DNA of 57,391 bases from Pseudomonadota bacterium. Its GTDB lineage: Archaea; Thermoplasmatota; SW-10-69-26; JACQPN01; JAJPHT01. The position numbers and the translations under genes were made by a program. Shown here piece by piece: positions 40,706-50,599 of this stretch (its first letter is position 1; every line of letters starts with the position of its first letter). The stretch lies in NCBI GenBank assembly GCA_021325135.1, contig JAJPHT010000021.1, forward strand, positions 1-57,391, written 5' to 3'. The notes beneath the pieces are model-generated. The model did no database searches. It was not told the origin of the DNA and saw only the letters and a list, made by a program, of their open reading frames with translations.

Positions 40706-42288
40706 CCCTGCCGCCACGCGTGCCGCTGCGCCAGCGCGGCGCGGTAGCGCCCCTCGTCCTCCTCGCGCTCCTTGGCGGAGCGCCCCAGCATGGCGTCGAG
40801 GCGGTCCAGCACGACGGGGAGCGCGTCGAGCCCTTGGCACGCCTCCCAGCCGCAGCGCGTCCGGCGCAGGAGCACGTCGCCCGCGCTGCGCGCCATCTCG
40901 CCCTCCACGGCGTGGTCCACCTCGGCCTCGATCGTGGGCGCGTGGGGGCAGAGGAGGCGCCCCTTGGCGGGCTCGCGCTGGACGCGGTCCATGATATCGT
41001 GCGAGAGCGCGCCGTAGGTGGTGGCCAGCGTGCGCGCGACGCCGGGAGGCAGATGCAGGTCCCCCGCGCGGACCTCCAGCTCCCGCACCAGGGCGGGGAG
41101 GCTCCGGGGCGCGCCGGGAAGGGGCGCGCGGGCGGTGTCGCTGCGCGTGCCGGGCGCCACGCGGTCGACGACCTCCTCGCAGACGCGGCGGTAGGGCGTG
41201 ATCTTGCCGCCCACCAGCGAGAGGAGGCCCGGCTCGTGCTGGAGGATCTGGTGCCTGCGCGAGACCTCGGACTCGGTCTTGCCCTCCTCGAAGACGAGGT
41301 TGCGCACGCCGGCGTAGGAGCCCAGCACGTCCTCCACGGGCGCGTGGGGGAGCGCCTGGCGGATGCCGCGCTGGAGGTAGGTCACGTCGTCGGCGTCGGC
41401 GGCGACGGCGTCGGGGTCGTCGTCGAAGTCCCGGTCGGTGGTGCCCACCAGCTGGTGGCCCAGCCACGGGATGCTGAAGAAGACGCGGTCGTCGTCGGGG
41501 CTGAAGAGGAGGATGGCGTGGCGCGTCGCGCGGGGCGTCACGATGTGCGTGCCCTTGGTCATGCGGCTGCGCACGGGGGGCAGGCCCGGCGCGCGGTCGA
41601 GCCAGGGGCCCGTGGCGTTGACGACGTGGCGCGCGCGCAGGGAGCGGACGCTGCCGTCCAGCGCGTCGCGGACGCGCGCGACGAACGCGGAGCCGACGCC
41701 GCGCTCCAGCCCCTCCAGCGTGGCGTGGTTGAGGCAGACCGCGCCGTGGGCCGCGGCGTCGAGGACGTTCTCCACGCAGAGGCGCTCGACCAGCTCCACC
41801 TGCCCGTCGCCGTAGGACGCGCCGCCGCGCAATCCCTCGGGGGAGAGGCCCGGCTCCAGCGCCAGCAGCTCCTCCTTGCCGAACACCTGGTGGGAGGGGA
41901 TGATGCTCTTGCCCGCCAGGGCGTCGTAGAGGTGGAGGCCCACCTTGAGCATCCACGGCGGCGTGCGTTGGCCCCGGTAGAACGGGATGAGGAACGTGAG
42001 GGGGTGGACGAGGTGCGGCGCGTTGCGGAAGAGGAGCTCGCGCTCGTGGAGGCTCTCGCGCACCAGGCCGAAGTCGTACATGGCGAGGTAACGCAGGCCG
42101 CCGTGGATGAGGCGCGTGCTGCGGCCCGTGGTGCCGTAGCCGAAGTCCTCCTTCTCCACGAGGGCGACCGAGAGGCCGCGGCGCGCGGCGTCGCGCGCAA
42201 CGCCCGTGCCGTTGATGCCGCCGCCCACCACGAGGAGGTCGAAGACGCGCCCCTCCAGGGCGGCCGGGCGGCGCGGGAGCGGAGGCAT
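40702..42288 (-). CDS. glpD: FAD-dependent glycerol-3-phosphate dehydrogenase
   Basis: A 528-residue flavoprotein. The FAD-binding start is DLLVVGGGINGTGVARDAAR, then TGRSTRLIHGGLRYL, the GlpD hallmark. FSIPWLGHQLVGTTD and LSLVGGKITPYRR lie later. It oxidises glycerol-3-phosphate to dihydroxyacetone phosphate at the membrane face. Archaeal lipids use glycerol-1-phosphate, so its role is probably glycerol catabolism. TTGAATAGCC is centred 28 bases before the ATG, inside the tail of the upstream phosphoesterase-like gene. Confidence 0.92.
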   Translation of the reverse strand: MPPLPRRPAALEGRVFDLLVVGGGINGTGVARDAARRGLSVALVEKEDFGYGTTGRSTRLIHGGLRYLAMYDFGLVRESLHERELLFRNAPHLVHPLTFLIPFYRGQRTPPWMLKVGLHLYDALAGKSIIPSHQVFGKEELLALEPGLSPEGLRGGASYGDGQVELVERLCVENVLDAAAHGAVCLNHATLEGLERGVGSAFVARVRDALDGSVRSLRARHVVNATGPWLDRAPGLPPVRSRMTKGTHIVTPRATRHAILLFSPDDDRVFFSIPWLGHQLVGTTDRDFDDDPDAVAADADDVTYLQRGIRQALPHAPVEDVLGSYAGVRNLVFEEGKTESEVSRRHQILQHEPGLLSLVGGKITPYRRVCEEVVDRVAPGTRSDTARAPLPGAPRSLPALVRELEVRAGDLHLPPGVARTLATTYGALSHDIMDRVQREPAKGRLLCPHAPTIEAEVDHAVEGEMARSAGDVLLRRTRCGWEACQGLDALPVVLDRLDAMLGRSAKEREEDEGRYRAALAQRHAWRQG

Positions 42289-42310
42289 TCCGCGGCGTCC
42301 AGGGGCGTCC

Positions 42311-42320
42311 GGCTATTCAA
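42311..42320 (-). promoter_or_regulatory. TATA box of glpD
   Basis: Minus-strand TTGAATAGCC is centred 28 bases before ATG 42288 and lies within the last codons and stop of the upstream gene. Confidence 0.5.
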
Positions 42321-42795
42321 CGTGCCGGGTCGGCGCGGCGTCCCAGATGGCGTGCCGCGCGCTCATCTCCCCGCTCTCCAGGTCCAGCACGAGGTAGGGC
42401 GCCTCGCCCTGCGAGCCGCGGATGCGTCCGGTGCTGGCGGCCAGGTCGCCGATCTCCGCGCGGGCGCCGGGCCGCACGACGTAGGCCGCGTCCCTCGCCA
42501 GCGGATCGGACGTGAGAAGCATCTGCCGGCCGCCCGCCACGAGCCGGCGCGGCGCCGCGGCGTGGCGGAGATAGGCGACGTCGGCGCGCTCCAGGCCCAC
42601 GGGGTCCTTGAGGAGGGCGCGGTCCTCCGGGCCCGCGATGAGCGTCACGCGCCTGCGGCGCATCAGCTCCAGGGCGCTCGCGCCCGCGTTGCCGAGGCAG
42701 ACGGCCTCGCATTCGCCCAGCCGTGCCGCAGATTGCAGCAGGGCCTCCAGGGCGGCGCGCTCGCCCGCGAGGTCCGCGAAGAGCGCGAGCTTCAC
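42313..42795 (-). CDS. Degenerate YfcE/MJ0936-like phosphoesterase homologue
   Basis: A 160-residue protein built like small calcineurin-type phosphodiesterases, but with metal ligands replaced. It starts MKLALFADLAGERAALEALL where active members have DxHGN, so the His is lost. VCLGNAG replaces the GD motif, and the later H residues (usually GH and GxxH) are also missing (TLIAGPEDRALL). It therefore probably lacks catalysis and may bind a ligand or partner. The start is GTG 42795, 28 bases from an AT-rich box. It is divergent from grpE. Confidence 0.55.
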   Translation of the reverse strand: MKLALFADLAGERAALEALLQSAARLGECEAVCLGNAGASALELMRRRRVTLIAGPEDRALLKDPVGLERADVAYLRHAAAPRRLVAGGRQMLLTSDPLARDAAYVVRPGARAEIGDLAASTGRIRGSQGEAPYLVLDLESGEMSARHAIWDAAPTRHVE

Positions 42796-42816
42796 GCGGC
42801 CCCCACGGCGCGGCCC

Positions 42817-42850
42817 CGAAAAGCCCTTTGGCGGGGTGCGGCAAAAGTTT
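42817..42850. promoter_or_regulatory. Divergent promoter region of the phosphoesterase homologue and grpE
   Basis: Minus-strand CAAAGGGCTTTTCGG (42817-42831) is centred about 28 bases before GTG 42795. Plus-strand GCAAAAGTTT (42841-42850) is about 31 bases before GTG 42877. The hsp20/dnaK element is not present here. Confidence 0.45.
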
Positions 42851-42876
42851 TGGAGGAGGCGCAGCTTCCAGCGCTC

Positions 42877-43386
42877 GTGGCCGAGCCCCACCCCCGCGAC
42901 GACGACCCCGAGGCGCCCCTGGAGCCCGTGCGCGAGCAGGCCCACGAAGAGGCGGGCCTCCAGGAGCGCGTGGCGGCGCTGGAGGCGCGGGAGAGGGAGC
43001 TTCTGGATCGCCTCGCGCGCCTCCAGGCGGACTTCGAGAACTTCCGCCGCCGCTCCCGCGAGGAGGCCGCGCAGGCCGCCGGCCGCGGCAAGGAGGCGCT
43101 GCTGAAGGCGCTCCTCCCCGCGCTGGACAGCCTGGACCGCGCCCTGGCGCACGCCGAGGACGCGGGGCTCAAGGCCATCGCGCGCCTGCTCGCGCAGTCC
43201 CTCGCCGAGCAGGGCGTCGTCGTGCTGGACCCCGCGGGCGAGGCGTTCGACGCGCGCTGGCACGAGGCCGTCGCCCAGGAGCCGCGCGAGGGCGCCAAGC
43301 CCGGCACCGTCGTCGCCGTGCTGGAGAAGGGCTATGCGCTGGAGGGGCGCGTGCTGCGGCCCGCGCGCGTGGTCGTCGTCGCGTAG
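42877..43386 (+). CDS. grpE: Nucleotide exchange factor GrpE
   Basis: A 169-residue DnaK co-chaperone. The N-terminal half is a long acidic coiled coil ending RLARLQADFENFRRRSREEA, the most conserved GrpE stretch. The C-terminal beta domain has GEAFDARWHEAV and PGTVVAVLEKGYALEGRVLR. It drives ADP release from DnaK. GTG 42877 fits the promoter spacing; a TTG at 42850 is possible. dnaK follows 790 bases away after two small genes. Confidence 0.92.
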   Translation: MAEPHPRDDDPEAPLEPVREQAHEEAGLQERVAALEARERELLDRLARLQADFENFRRRSREEAAQAAGRGKEALLKALLPALDSLDRALAHAEDAGLKAIARLLAQSLAEQGVVVLDPAGEAFDARWHEAVAQEPREGAKPGTVVAVLEKGYALEGRVLRPARVVVVA

Positions 43387-43424
43387 GCAGGCGTGCGGCC
43401 ATCCAGGCGCGCGCCCCCGCGAGG

Positions 43425-43431
43425 CTTATCT
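43425..43431 (+). promoter_or_regulatory. TATA-like box for the 66-residue zinc protein
   Basis: CTTATCT is centred 28 bases before ATG 43456. Confidence 0.45.
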
Positions 43432-43455
43432 CCCATCCCCGCCCCGGGGCACGGC

Positions 43456-43656
43456 ATGGCGAACCTCGTGGGCGACGCGCCCGCCGTGCAGCTCTGGGTC
43501 CCGTGGTGCTTCCGTTGCGACGCGCCCATGCAGACGCTGGCGGAGCCCGGCTACGAAGGGCGCCCGCCCCGCTCCATCTCCTTCCCCGTGCGGACGTGCC
43601 GCGCCTGCGGCGTCGCCCGCGCCGTCGCGCGCGTGCCGTGGGTCGTCGTCTCGTGA
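43456..43656 (+). CDS. 66-residue zinc-ribbon protein
   Basis: A small protein with two CxxC pairs, CFRC and CRAC, 30-35 residues apart, enough for one zinc ribbon. The N- and C-terminal strands are hydrophobic (VQLWVPW and VARVPWVVVS). I know no family. It sits between grpE and dnaK on the same strand with its own TATA-like box. A chaperone link is only positional. Confidence 0.6.
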   Translation: MANLVGDAPAVQLWVPWCFRCDAPMQTLAEPGYEGRPPRSISFPVRTCRACGVARAVARVPWVVVS

Positions 43657-43659
43657 GCC

Positions 43660-44103
43660 CTACGTCGTGGCGTTGAACTGGAGCGTGAGGGGGTCGCCGC
43701 GCCACGCGCCGATCCACGCCTCGCGGTACGTGCGCAGCGTCAGGTTCGTCGCGCTGCCCAGGTCGACGACGAGCGCGCCGTTGCCGTCCACGCGCCCTCC
43801 CTCCGCGGCGATGCGCCCGCCCGCGCCGGCCGTGTGGACGATGGTCGCCTGCCAGTGGCCCGGGGAGCCGTAGAGCATCGCCGTGAACGCGGAGCCCTGG
43901 ACGTCGAAGCTCCCGCGGTCCACGGGGGAGGGCCCGGGGGGCGACGCAAGCTCGGGGCGCACCGGCAGCGCGGCGGGGCCCACGGGCTCCCACCCCAGGG
44001 CCGTGGCCGCGATGCCCGAGACGGCGCCCACCACGAGCAGGACGGCGACGATGCCCAGGGCGCGCTGGCGAGGGGTCACGCGCCTGGGAGCGCCGAGGAC
44101 CAT
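43660..44103 (-). CDS. Membrane-anchored extracellular protein of unknown function
   Basis: A 147-residue protein. After a basic N-terminus, one helix (ALGIVAVLLVVGAVSGIAAT) anchors an extracellular domain of about 105 residues ending LTLQFNATT. The domain is beta-rich with no known motif. ATG 44103 is preferred to GTG/ATG positions up to 44130, because the AT-rich stretch shared with the dnaK promoter would start the mRNA near 44114. It is convergent with the zinc-ribbon gene and divergent from dnaK. Confidence 0.5.
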   Translation of the reverse strand: MVLGAPRRVTPRQRALGIVAVLLVVGAVSGIAATALGWEPVGPAALPVRPELASPPGPSPVDRGSFDVQGSAFTAMLYGSPGHWQATIVHTAGAGGRIAAEGGRVDGNGALVVDLGSATNLTLRTYREAWIGAWRGDPLTLQFNATT

Positions 44104-44139
44104 GAGAAGCCTGCGCAAGCCGCCCCGCACCCGTTACGC

Positions 44140-44161
44140 TTTTGTAGAAGACCTCGCTTAG
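44140..44161 (+). promoter_or_regulatory. Shared heat-shock-type promoter element, dnaK copy
   Basis: The 22-base block begins TTTTGTAGAAG and ends CCTCGCTTAG. 19 of 22 bases match the hsp20 element at 21326-21347. The TATA portion lies about 33 bases before ATG 44177. Confidence 0.65.
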
Positions 44162-44176
44162 TCGGCCAGGATCCCC

Positions 44177-46106
<1,930 letters not shown>

Positions 46107-46120
<14 letters not shown>

Positions 46121-46661
46121 GGGGCTGGCCACCGTCCGCCTCGCGCCCCTGCGCGACCTCCCCCTTCCCCAGCGCGCGCCCGGCGAGGGCGAGCCACGCC
46201 ACCACCAGCACCATCACCGGGTAGAGCGCCCACGCGGGCACGAAGGGCGCGATGAAGGAGAACCCGCCCAGCGCGAGGCCCATCACCGCCGTGGCGAGGC
46301 CGAACGCGCCGCCGTTCTGCCATGCGACCTCCACGAGCCAGACCATGGCGCAGACGTGGAGGCCGTAGCGGAGCGCCATGAGGAGGGCGAAGGTGGCGTC
46401 GCCCGGCGCGGCGCCCGCGTTCAGCGCGGCGACGTTCAGGATGATGTCGCCCGTCGCCCAGGCGTAGCCGCCGACGCGGGCCCAGGCCGGAGCGGCGAGG
46501 GCGGCGACGACCGGCAGGAGCGCGGCGTGGGCGAGGACGCCCAGGACGGCCTTCACCTCGGTGAAGGCGGGCGTCGAGGGGAGGCCGAAGGAGGCGAACA
46601 TCAGGGCGAAGAGGAGGGCCGCCAGGAAGGCGGCGCGGGAGGCGAAGCGTGTCGCGGACAT
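46107..46661 (-). CDS. Six-helix membrane protein of unknown family
   Basis: A 184-residue protein with about six hydrophobic helices (for example [54 protein letters not shown]) and no charged catalytic motif. The ATG is at 46661, 27 bases from the stop of the regulator gene on the same strand. Its end overlaps dnaK by 14 bases. Confidence 0.6.
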
Positions 46662-46688
46662 GCGCCACGCCGAAGCGCGCTGGAGGGC

Positions 46689-47615
46689 TTAATCCGCGGC
46701 CACGGGCCGCTGTGCATCCGCGACAGCGCGCTCCAGGAAGGCGTCGAAGGCCTTGGGGTGGAGGAAGTCGCGCATGAGGACCATCTCCACGCGGCCGACG
46801 CCCGGCTCCTTCTGGGCCGCGGCGCGGCGGCGCTCCGCCTGGTCGAGGTTCGGCATGGGCGCGGCCACCTGGGGCGGGACGCCGGGGCCAAAGGGGCCCA
46901 GGACGCGATCCGGGAAGGCGCGCTCCAGCCCCGCGCTGGCGCGCTCGTCGCCCTCGGCCGCGATGTACTCCACGAGGAGCGCGCCCTCGATGCGGGCCAG
47001 CGAGACGCGGGGGACCATGCCGCCGGCGCCCTCAGCCTGGAGGCGCTGCATGCGGCGCTCCAGCGTGCGCGTGGAGACGCGCGCCTCCTTGGCGATGGAG
47101 GCCACGGAGCGCGCGGGGCCGTGGCGCAGCGCGCGGAGGATCCGCGCGTCCATGGGCGCCAGGGGCTTGCGCGGCCCCGGCGGCGGGGGCGCGACGTAGC
47201 TCTCCCAGACGCGCGCGGCGCCCAGGGCGCGCCCGATGCGCTCCGCCAGGGCGCGCGCCTCGCCCTGGTGCCAGACGTGCATGAAGACGAGGCCGTGGGC
47301 GAGGATCGCCAGCTCGACGCCCGGGAACGGCTCCAGCGCGCGCTCCAGGTCCTCGGGCGCGGCGGGGGTCACGCCGTCGAAGCCGAACCCCATGCGGCCG
47401 TGGCCCAGGAAGGCGTGCCGCGGGTGGAACGCGGAGCCCTGGAGGACCCCGCCCTCGCGAAGCGCGGCGAGGCGCGCGTGGATGGAGTTGCGATGGAGCC
47501 CCGTGCGCGCGGCCAGCTCCCGCACCGGCGCCTTCAGGGGGCCCCGGGCGAAGTTGCCCGCGTCCCACCGGAACAGCTCGCGCAGGATCAGCCAGTCGGC
47601 GTCGTCGAGGCGCAT
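46689..47615 (-). CDS. Transcription regulator with two winged helix-turn-helix domains
   Basis: A 308-residue protein. The first Lrp/AsnC-like HTH is at residues 5-57 (WLILRELFRWDAGNFARGPL, VRELAARTGLHRNSIHARLA). A second lies at about 155-200 (MDARILRALRHGPARSVASI, AKEARVSTRTLERRMQRLQA). Each is followed by an alpha/beta region that may bind ligand or form dimers. Such paired-HTH regulators occur in archaea. The ATG overlaps the stop of the upstream methyltransferase by one base (TGATG), so they are co-translated. Target unknown. Confidence 0.72.
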   Translation of the reverse strand: MRLDDADWLILRELFRWDAGNFARGPLKAPVRELAARTGLHRNSIHARLAALREGGVLQGSAFHPRHAFLGHGRMGFGFDGVTPAAPEDLERALEPFPGVELAILAHGLVFMHVWHQGEARALAERIGRALGAARVWESYVAPPPPGPRKPLAPMDARILRALRHGPARSVASIAKEARVSTRTLERRMQRLQAEGAGGMVPRVSLARIEGALLVEYIAAEGDERASAGLERAFPDRVLGPFGPGVPPQVAAPMPNLDQAERRRAAAQKEPGVGRVEMVLMRDFLHPKAFDAFLERAVADAQRPVAAD

Positions 47616-48295
47616 CAGGCCACCACGAGCGCCAGCGCGAACCCGTCGTGCCCCTTGGAGCCCACCGTCTGGATCGCCGTCGCGCTCACCCTCGGCTCCC
47701 GTGATAGCATCTCCAGGAACGTCCGCGTCCCTCGCGCGCTGGGGTCGCCGCTCTCCGCGTCGAGGATGGCCCCTTCGCGCACGACGTTGTCGCCCACGAT
47801 GAGGCTCCCCTTGCGCGCGAGCCGGAGCGCCCACTCCAGGTACTGCGGGTTGTTGGGCTTGTCCGCGTCGAGGAACACGAGGTCGAAGGGCCCCTCCAGG
47901 GTGGGCAGGGTGTCCAGCGCGGGGCCGACCTTGACGTCCACGCGGTCCGCGAGCCCGGCGCGGGCGAGGTTCCGGCGCGCGACCTCGGCGTGCTTCGGGT
48001 CGGCCTCCAGCGTCACGAGGTGCCCGTCCTGCGGCAGGGCCCGCGCGAGCCAGATCGCGCTGTAGCCGCCCAGCGTGCCCACCTCCAGGATGCGCCGCGC
48101 GCCCATCGTGCGCGCCAGGAGATGCAGCATCTTCCCCTGGTTGGGCGCGACCTGGATGGCGGGGAGGCCCGCCTTCTCGCTCTCGCGCAGCGCCGCGGCC
48201 AGCGCCTCGTCGTGGGGCGCGAAGAGGGCGTCGAGGTGCGCGTCCACCGCGCTCCAGAGGTCCTGCATGGCGGGCCCAACGCGGGCGAGGCGCAT
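47615..48295 (-). CDS. O-methyltransferase family 3 (CCoAOMT-like)
   Basis: A 226-residue SAM-dependent enzyme. RILEVGTLGGYSAIWLARAL is motif I, FDLVFLDADKPNNPQYLEWA the metal-binding and post-I region, and LIVGDNVVREG the late metal site. These match the divalent-cation-dependent catechol/caffeoyl-CoA methyltransferase family. ATG 48295 gives family length; ATG 48268 is an alternative. The substrate is unknown. It is the first gene of the operon with the two-HTH regulator. Confidence 0.88.
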   Translation of the reverse strand: MRLARVGPAMQDLWSAVDAHLDALFAPHDEALAAALRESEKAGLPAIQVAPNQGKMLHLLARTMGARRILEVGTLGGYSAIWLARALPQDGHLVTLEADPKHAEVARRNLARAGLADRVDVKVGPALDTLPTLEGPFDLVFLDADKPNNPQYLEWALRLARKGSLIVGDNVVREGAILDAESGDPSARGTRTFLEMLSREPRVSATAIQTVGSKGHDGFALALVVA

Positions 48296-48322
48296 GAAGC
48301 GCCCGGCGTCCGCCGGCCCAGC

Positions 48323-48332
48323 CCTCAAGTGG
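48323..48332. promoter_or_regulatory. Possible divergent TATA-like element
   Basis: CCTCAAGTGG lies 27 bases before GTG 48354 on the plus strand and about 32 before ATG 48295 on the minus strand. It is only weakly TATA-like. Confidence 0.25.
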
Positions 48333-48353
48333 CGGGACCCGGCTGCCTGCGTC

Positions 48354-49256
48354 GTGGCCGACGCCAAGCCTCCGCTCGCCTTCGCCGCGTGCTGCGCGGT
48401 GTGGGGCACGACGTTCCTCGCCATCAAGTCCAGCAACGACGCGCTGCCTCCCCTCTGGGGCGCCGCGCTGCGATTGGGGCTGGCGGCGCTCCTCCTAGGC
48501 GTTGCGTGGGCGTTCACGCGCGACCGGATGCCCCGCGGCCGCGCGCTGGGGATCGTGCTGGTCTTCGGCCTCCTGGACTTCGGCGTGAACCTGGGGCTCC
48601 TCTACTGGGGCGAGCGCTCGGTGCCTTCGGGCCTCGCGGCGGTGTTCTACGCCACGGTGCCCATCGCGACGCTGCTCCTGGCGCGGGCCGTGGGGCAGGA
48701 GACGCTTGACGCGTGGAAGCTCGCGGGCATGGTCGTCGCGCTGGCGGGCGTCGCGGTGGTCTTCGCCAGCGAGCTTGGCGCGCGGGCCGACCCGTGGGCG
48801 CTGGCGGCCGTGCTGGGCGCGGCCGTCTCGGCGGCGCTCTCCTCCGTGGTGCTGCGCCTCGCGCCGCCCCAGCCCGTGCTGCCCACCGTCGCGCTGGGCT
48901 GCGGCGCGAGCGCGCTCCTCCTGGCGGGGGCGAGCCTCGCCACCCGCGAGAGCCTGGCGCTCCCCTCCTCGTGGAGCGGCTGGTGGCCGGTGGTCTACCT
49001 CGCGATCATGGGCAGCATCGTCGCCTTCGGCCTCTTCACCTGGCTCCTCACGAGGTGGCCCGCCAGCAGCGCGACGCTGGTGGGCGTCGTCGTCCCCGTG
49101 GTGGCCGTCGCCGTGGGCATCGTGGCGGGGGGCGAGCGCCTAGCGCCCACGACGCTCCTGGGCGGCGCGCTGGTGGTCGCGGGCGTGGCGGGCGCGCTGC
49201 TGCGGGCGAAGGCGGTGGAGCGGACCGCCCGGGACCCGTCAGCGCCCAGCCGGTAG
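48354..49256 (+). CDS. EamA-family (DMT superfamily) transporter
   Basis: A 300-residue protein with ten predicted helices in two EamA repeats. Repeat 1 starts FAACCAVWGTTFLAIKSSND and includes GLLYWGERSVPSGLAAVFYA. Repeat 2 includes VYLAIMGSIVAFGLFTWLLT and ends at GGALVVAGVAGALL. Family members export amino acids or other metabolites. The start is GTG 48354. Confidence 0.9.
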   Translation: MADAKPPLAFAACCAVWGTTFLAIKSSNDALPPLWGAALRLGLAALLLGVAWAFTRDRMPRGRALGIVLVFGLLDFGVNLGLLYWGERSVPSGLAAVFYATVPIATLLLARAVGQETLDAWKLAGMVVALAGVAVVFASELGARADPWALAAVLGAAVSAALSSVVLRLAPPQPVLPTVALGCGASALLLAGASLATRESLALPSSWSGWWPVVYLAIMGSIVAFGLFTWLLTRWPASSATLVGVVVPVVAVAVGIVAGGERLAPTTLLGGALVVAGVAGALLRAKAVERTARDPSAPSR

Positions 49257-49261
49257 CCCTG

Positions 49262-50596
49262 TTACACGATCCACGGGTCCGGCGCCATGCCCGGGTCGTA
49301 CAGCTTGGGCCCGTCGCTCAGGCGCGCGAACGTGATGCGCCCGCCCTCGTCGGCCGAGAGCACGGTGACGTAGCTCACCACGAGGCCCCCGTCCGGCGTC
49401 ACGGCGCACTGCTGGAAGTCGCCCAATTCGCGGCCGCTGGTGCAGGAGACGCCGCCCTGGCAGGGCTCGCCCACGCGCGCGGGCGCGTCGCTCACGCGGC
49501 CCACCGTCTCGGTCATCGTTCCGTTCCCGTCCGCGTTCAGGAGGATGCCCGCCGTCTCGTACCACTCCTTGGCGGGGTCGGGCGCGTTGTACCACGAGAG
49601 GCCCAGGCGCCCCGGCGCTCCCGCGGCGACCCACAGGAAGAGGGAGAGGCCCGGCTGGTGGAAGGCCGTCTGCGGCGCGCTCCACGTCTTGCCCTGGTCC
49701 TTGCTGACGACGAACGCGACGTGGCTTCCGTCGTCGGCCTTCTCGGTCCACGCGACGTAGAGCGTGCCGGCCTGGTCCGCGACGGTCTGCGGGAAGCTGT
49801 CGGTGAACTTGCGGTCCTTGACGATGGGGTCGTCCTTCCACGTCTTGCCCCCGTCCGCGCTGCTCACGAAGTGCAGGGAGCCGCCGTCGCTCACGGTGAA
49901 GGCGACGAAGCCGCCCGCGAGGGCCACGATGGGGCCGGGGTCCGAGGCGACGGCGCTGGCGGTGGCGACGGTCCACGACTGGCCGTTGTCAGTCGTCTTG
50001 GCCACCTGCACGCCGTTCTGCCCCAGGTAGTCGAGGTAGAACGTGCCGGGCGTGGAGGGGTCGGGCCAGAGCCACTGGCGGTCCGTGTCGGCGTCGCCCG
50101 TGGGCGCGCCGGCCTGCCACGTCTCGCCCTTGTCCGTGCTGTAGCTCACGGTCTCCGCCGCGAGGCCAAGCTGGTCCGCGACGACGATGGTGCCCTTGCC
50201 GTCGATGGCGATGTCGCTGTCGCTGCCGCCGGGCAGGTAGGAATGATAGCTCGTGGGGCCGAGGCCCGACTTGAACGCGAACGTCTTGCCGCCGTCCTTG
50301 CTGGTCCAGATGGCGCCCTGGAAGATGCCCTTGTCCACCATCTTGGTGGCGTCCAGCGGGCGCGTCGCGTACTTCACGAGGCCGGTGGGCGCGGCGACGA
50401 TGACCATGCCGTCCTTGGTGACCTTGATGCTGGGCTCGCTGGCGATGCGGTCGGCGTCCACGCGCACGGCCTTGGCGAAGGTGAGGTTCGTGGCGGGGAG
50501 CAGGCCGCTGGCCGCCGCGGGCGTCGTGGAGGGCGCGTTGACGCAGCCCGCGACGCCGGCGCCCAGGAGCGCGAGGGCGAGGACGAGGGCCTTCAC
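49262..50596 (-). CDS. Asp-box (BNR) repeat lipoprotein, downstream copy
   Basis: A 444-residue exported protein with a lipobox (LLGAGVAGC near residue 18). It has five Asp-box turns, SKDGGKTFAF, STDKGETWQA, TTDNGQSWTV, SADGGKTWKD and SKDQGKTWSA, implying a beta-propeller like sialidases or sortilin domains. The catalytic Arg triad of sialidases is not evident, so binding rather than hydrolysis is likely. Near the end, CQGGVSCTSGRELGDFQQC is also present in the upstream copy. Its start lies 3 bases after the upstream gene's stop. Confidence 0.8.
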   Translation of the reverse strand: MKALVLALALLGAGVAGCVNAPSTTPAAASGLLPATNLTFAKAVRVDADRIASEPSIKVTKDGMVIVAAPTGLVKYATRPLDATKMVDKGIFQGAIWTSKDGGKTFAFKSGLGPTSYHSYLPGGSDSDIAIDGKGTIVVADQLGLAAETVSYSTDKGETWQAGAPTGDADTDRQWLWPDPSTPGTFYLDYLGQNGVQVAKTTDNGQSWTVATASAVASDPGPIVALAGGFVAFTVSDGGSLHFVSSADGGKTWKDDPIVKDRKFTDSFPQTVADQAGTLYVAWTEKADDGSHVAFVVSKDQGKTWSAPQTAFHQPGLSLFLWVAAGAPGRLGLSWYNAPDPAKEWYETAGILLNADGNGTMTETVGRVSDAPARVGEPCQGGVSCTSGRELGDFQQCAVTPDGGLVVSYVTVLSADEGGRITFARLSDGPKLYDPGMAPDPWIV

Positions 50597-50599
50597 GCC

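Noticed and set aside
46689..47834. A longer start for the two-HTH regulator, reaching into the methyltransferase gene.
   Set aside because: The upstream part is out of frame with the methyltransferase and low-complexity, while ATG 47615 starts right at the first HTH and overlaps the upstream stop by one base.
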